Assembly (NCBI GenBank): GCA_009699765.1
Contig: WLNN01000095.1
Location: 1 to 5,209, forward strand
Source of the DNA: Actinomycetota bacterium
Lineage (GTDB): Bacteria > Actinomycetota > Actinomycetes > Nanopelagicales > Nanopelagicaceae
Length of the DNA stretch: 5,209 nt
Direction: 5' to 3'
A program made the position numbers and the translations under genes. This document shows positions 4,551 through 5,209 of the stretch, in pieces; position 1 is the stretch's first letter; every line of letters begins with the position of its first letter. The notes under the pieces are model-generated. The model ran no database searches. It worked only from the letters and a program-made list of their open reading frames with translations, and had not been told where the DNA came from.

Positions 4551-5209
4551 GTGGATTTTTCAATCATTTTTTCAGATTTTTGGTCTTTGACCATTGATGG
4601 TTTTGTTGTCGGAGCCATTATCGCTCTCGTCTCTCTGGGTTATACATTGGTTTACGGAGTATTGAGACTCATCAATTTTGCACATTCAGAAATTTTTATG
4701 ATCGGAACAATGACTTGCTACGTGGTCATTCAGCAATTTGGATTTACCGGATATGAAGATCCGCTTCCGCTCTGGAAGTTTGCCTCTATTTTCCTACTCT
4801 TTGGTCTGACAGCAGCTATCGTCAGCGGAGTTGCTGCCGTTCTGCTTGAGATTGTTGCCTATCGCCGCCTTCGTGTTCTTGGCGCGAGTCGACTCAGCTC
4901 TCTTATCTCTGCAATTGGCGCATCATTCTTCTTAGTCGAAGTAGCGCGAAAGTTATCTGACTCTAAAAATTTAGATTTTCCACGTTTGATCAGTAAAGAG
5001 CCTTTTCTAACGCTCACTGGATATGACCTTACACCTGCAAAGATTCTATTGGTTCTCATCGCGGGTGTTCCACTCTTCTTTATTTTCCGTCTCCTAAAGT
5101 TAAAAACAATTTTGGCTTCATTGACGGCTTTTATTACCTCTGCTGTAGTTATTACTTTAGGCATACTTCCAAACTTTAACTTCACATTCCCTGGCCCCAA
5201 AGGTCATTC
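4551..5209 (+). CDS. livH: Branched-chain amino-acid ABC transporter permease, 3'-truncated by window edge
   Basis: LivH is one of two membrane-spanning permease subunits of the Liv importer and works with LivM, the ATPases LivG/LivF and the binding protein LivK. The GTG-initiated frame is open for 219 codons to the end of the window. The family signature GYTLVYGVLRLINFAHSEIFMIG (starts G30; the usual NFAHGE reads NFAHSE) and YRRLRVLGASRLSSLISAIGASFFL (starts Y104) identify it clearly. Hydrophobic segments appear near 17-38, 47-63, 76-103, 117-132, 163-182 and 186-206. After residue about 182, where LivH proteins usually show a short RT-x-LG-x-x-x-R-A loop, the sequence runs into another hydrophobic stretch ending PNFNFTFPGPKGH, which I do not recognise from the family. 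It sits 85 bases after livK, beyond the stem-loop, and is most likely in the same operon; livM, livG and livF are expected to the right. Confidence 0.9.
   Translation, partial: MDFSIIFSDFWSLTIDGFVVGAIIALVSLGYTLVYGVLRLINFAHSEIFMIGTMTCYVVIQQFGFTGYEDPLPLWKFASIFLLFGLTAAIVSGVAAVLLEIVAYRRLRVLGASRLSSLISAIGASFFLVEVARKLSDSKNLDFPRLISKEPFLTLTGYDLTPAKILLVLIAGVPLFFIFRLLKLKTILASLTAFITSAVVITLGILPNFNFTFPGPKGH

Noticed and set aside
4859..5200. Minus-strand open frame of 113 codons
   Set aside because: It lies wholly antisense to clearly recognised livH, is rich in Lys/Arg-Ser without family features, and lacks a ribosome-binding site.

Overview
The window reads as chromosomal core sequence from an actinobacterium of moderate to low GC (mid to high 40s percent by eye). 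The evidence is a PdtaR-type receiver-ANTAR regulator very close to the mycobacterial protein, an actinobacterial-style pyruvate kinase, and a pyk / tRNA-Leu / pdtaR / liv gene order that I recall from other Actinobacteria. Low GC, tight packing and a large investment in amino-acid uptake suggest a streamlined planktonic lineage such as the freshwater acI group (Nanopelagicales). That placement is inference. All supported genes are on the + strand.

Layout: 1-1056 is the C-terminal three quarters of glutamate synthase small subunit (gltD), cut by the left edge. After 9 bases comes pyk (1066-2511). A 50-base spacer with a candidate promoter leads into a 73-nt tRNA-Leu with anticodon CAA (2562-2634). 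One base after the mature tRNA 3' end, the pdtaR ATG begins (2636-3220). A 132-base intergenic region (3221-3352) carries an 11-bp-period GTAAC repeat resembling a GlnR half-operator, a perfect 9-bp tandem repeat, a candidate promoter and a C-rich tract with G-quadruplex potential on the minus strand. It leads to livK (3353-4465), a secreted branched-chain amino-acid binding protein. A 20-bp stem-loop (4488-4531) separates livK from the permease gene livH, which starts with GTG at 4551 and runs off the right edge.

Together the genes join nitrogen assimilation (GltD), central carbon flux (pyruvate kinase), leucine decoding (tRNA-Leu) and uptake of branched-chain amino acids (LivK/LivH), with an RNA-binding antiterminator-type regulator (PdtaR) between them. 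None of the protein families is new. The points most worth a second look are the tRNA-Leu that lacks the long variable arm, its one-base junction with pdtaR, the regulatory architecture upstream of livK, and an atypical C-terminal stretch in the visible part of LivH.
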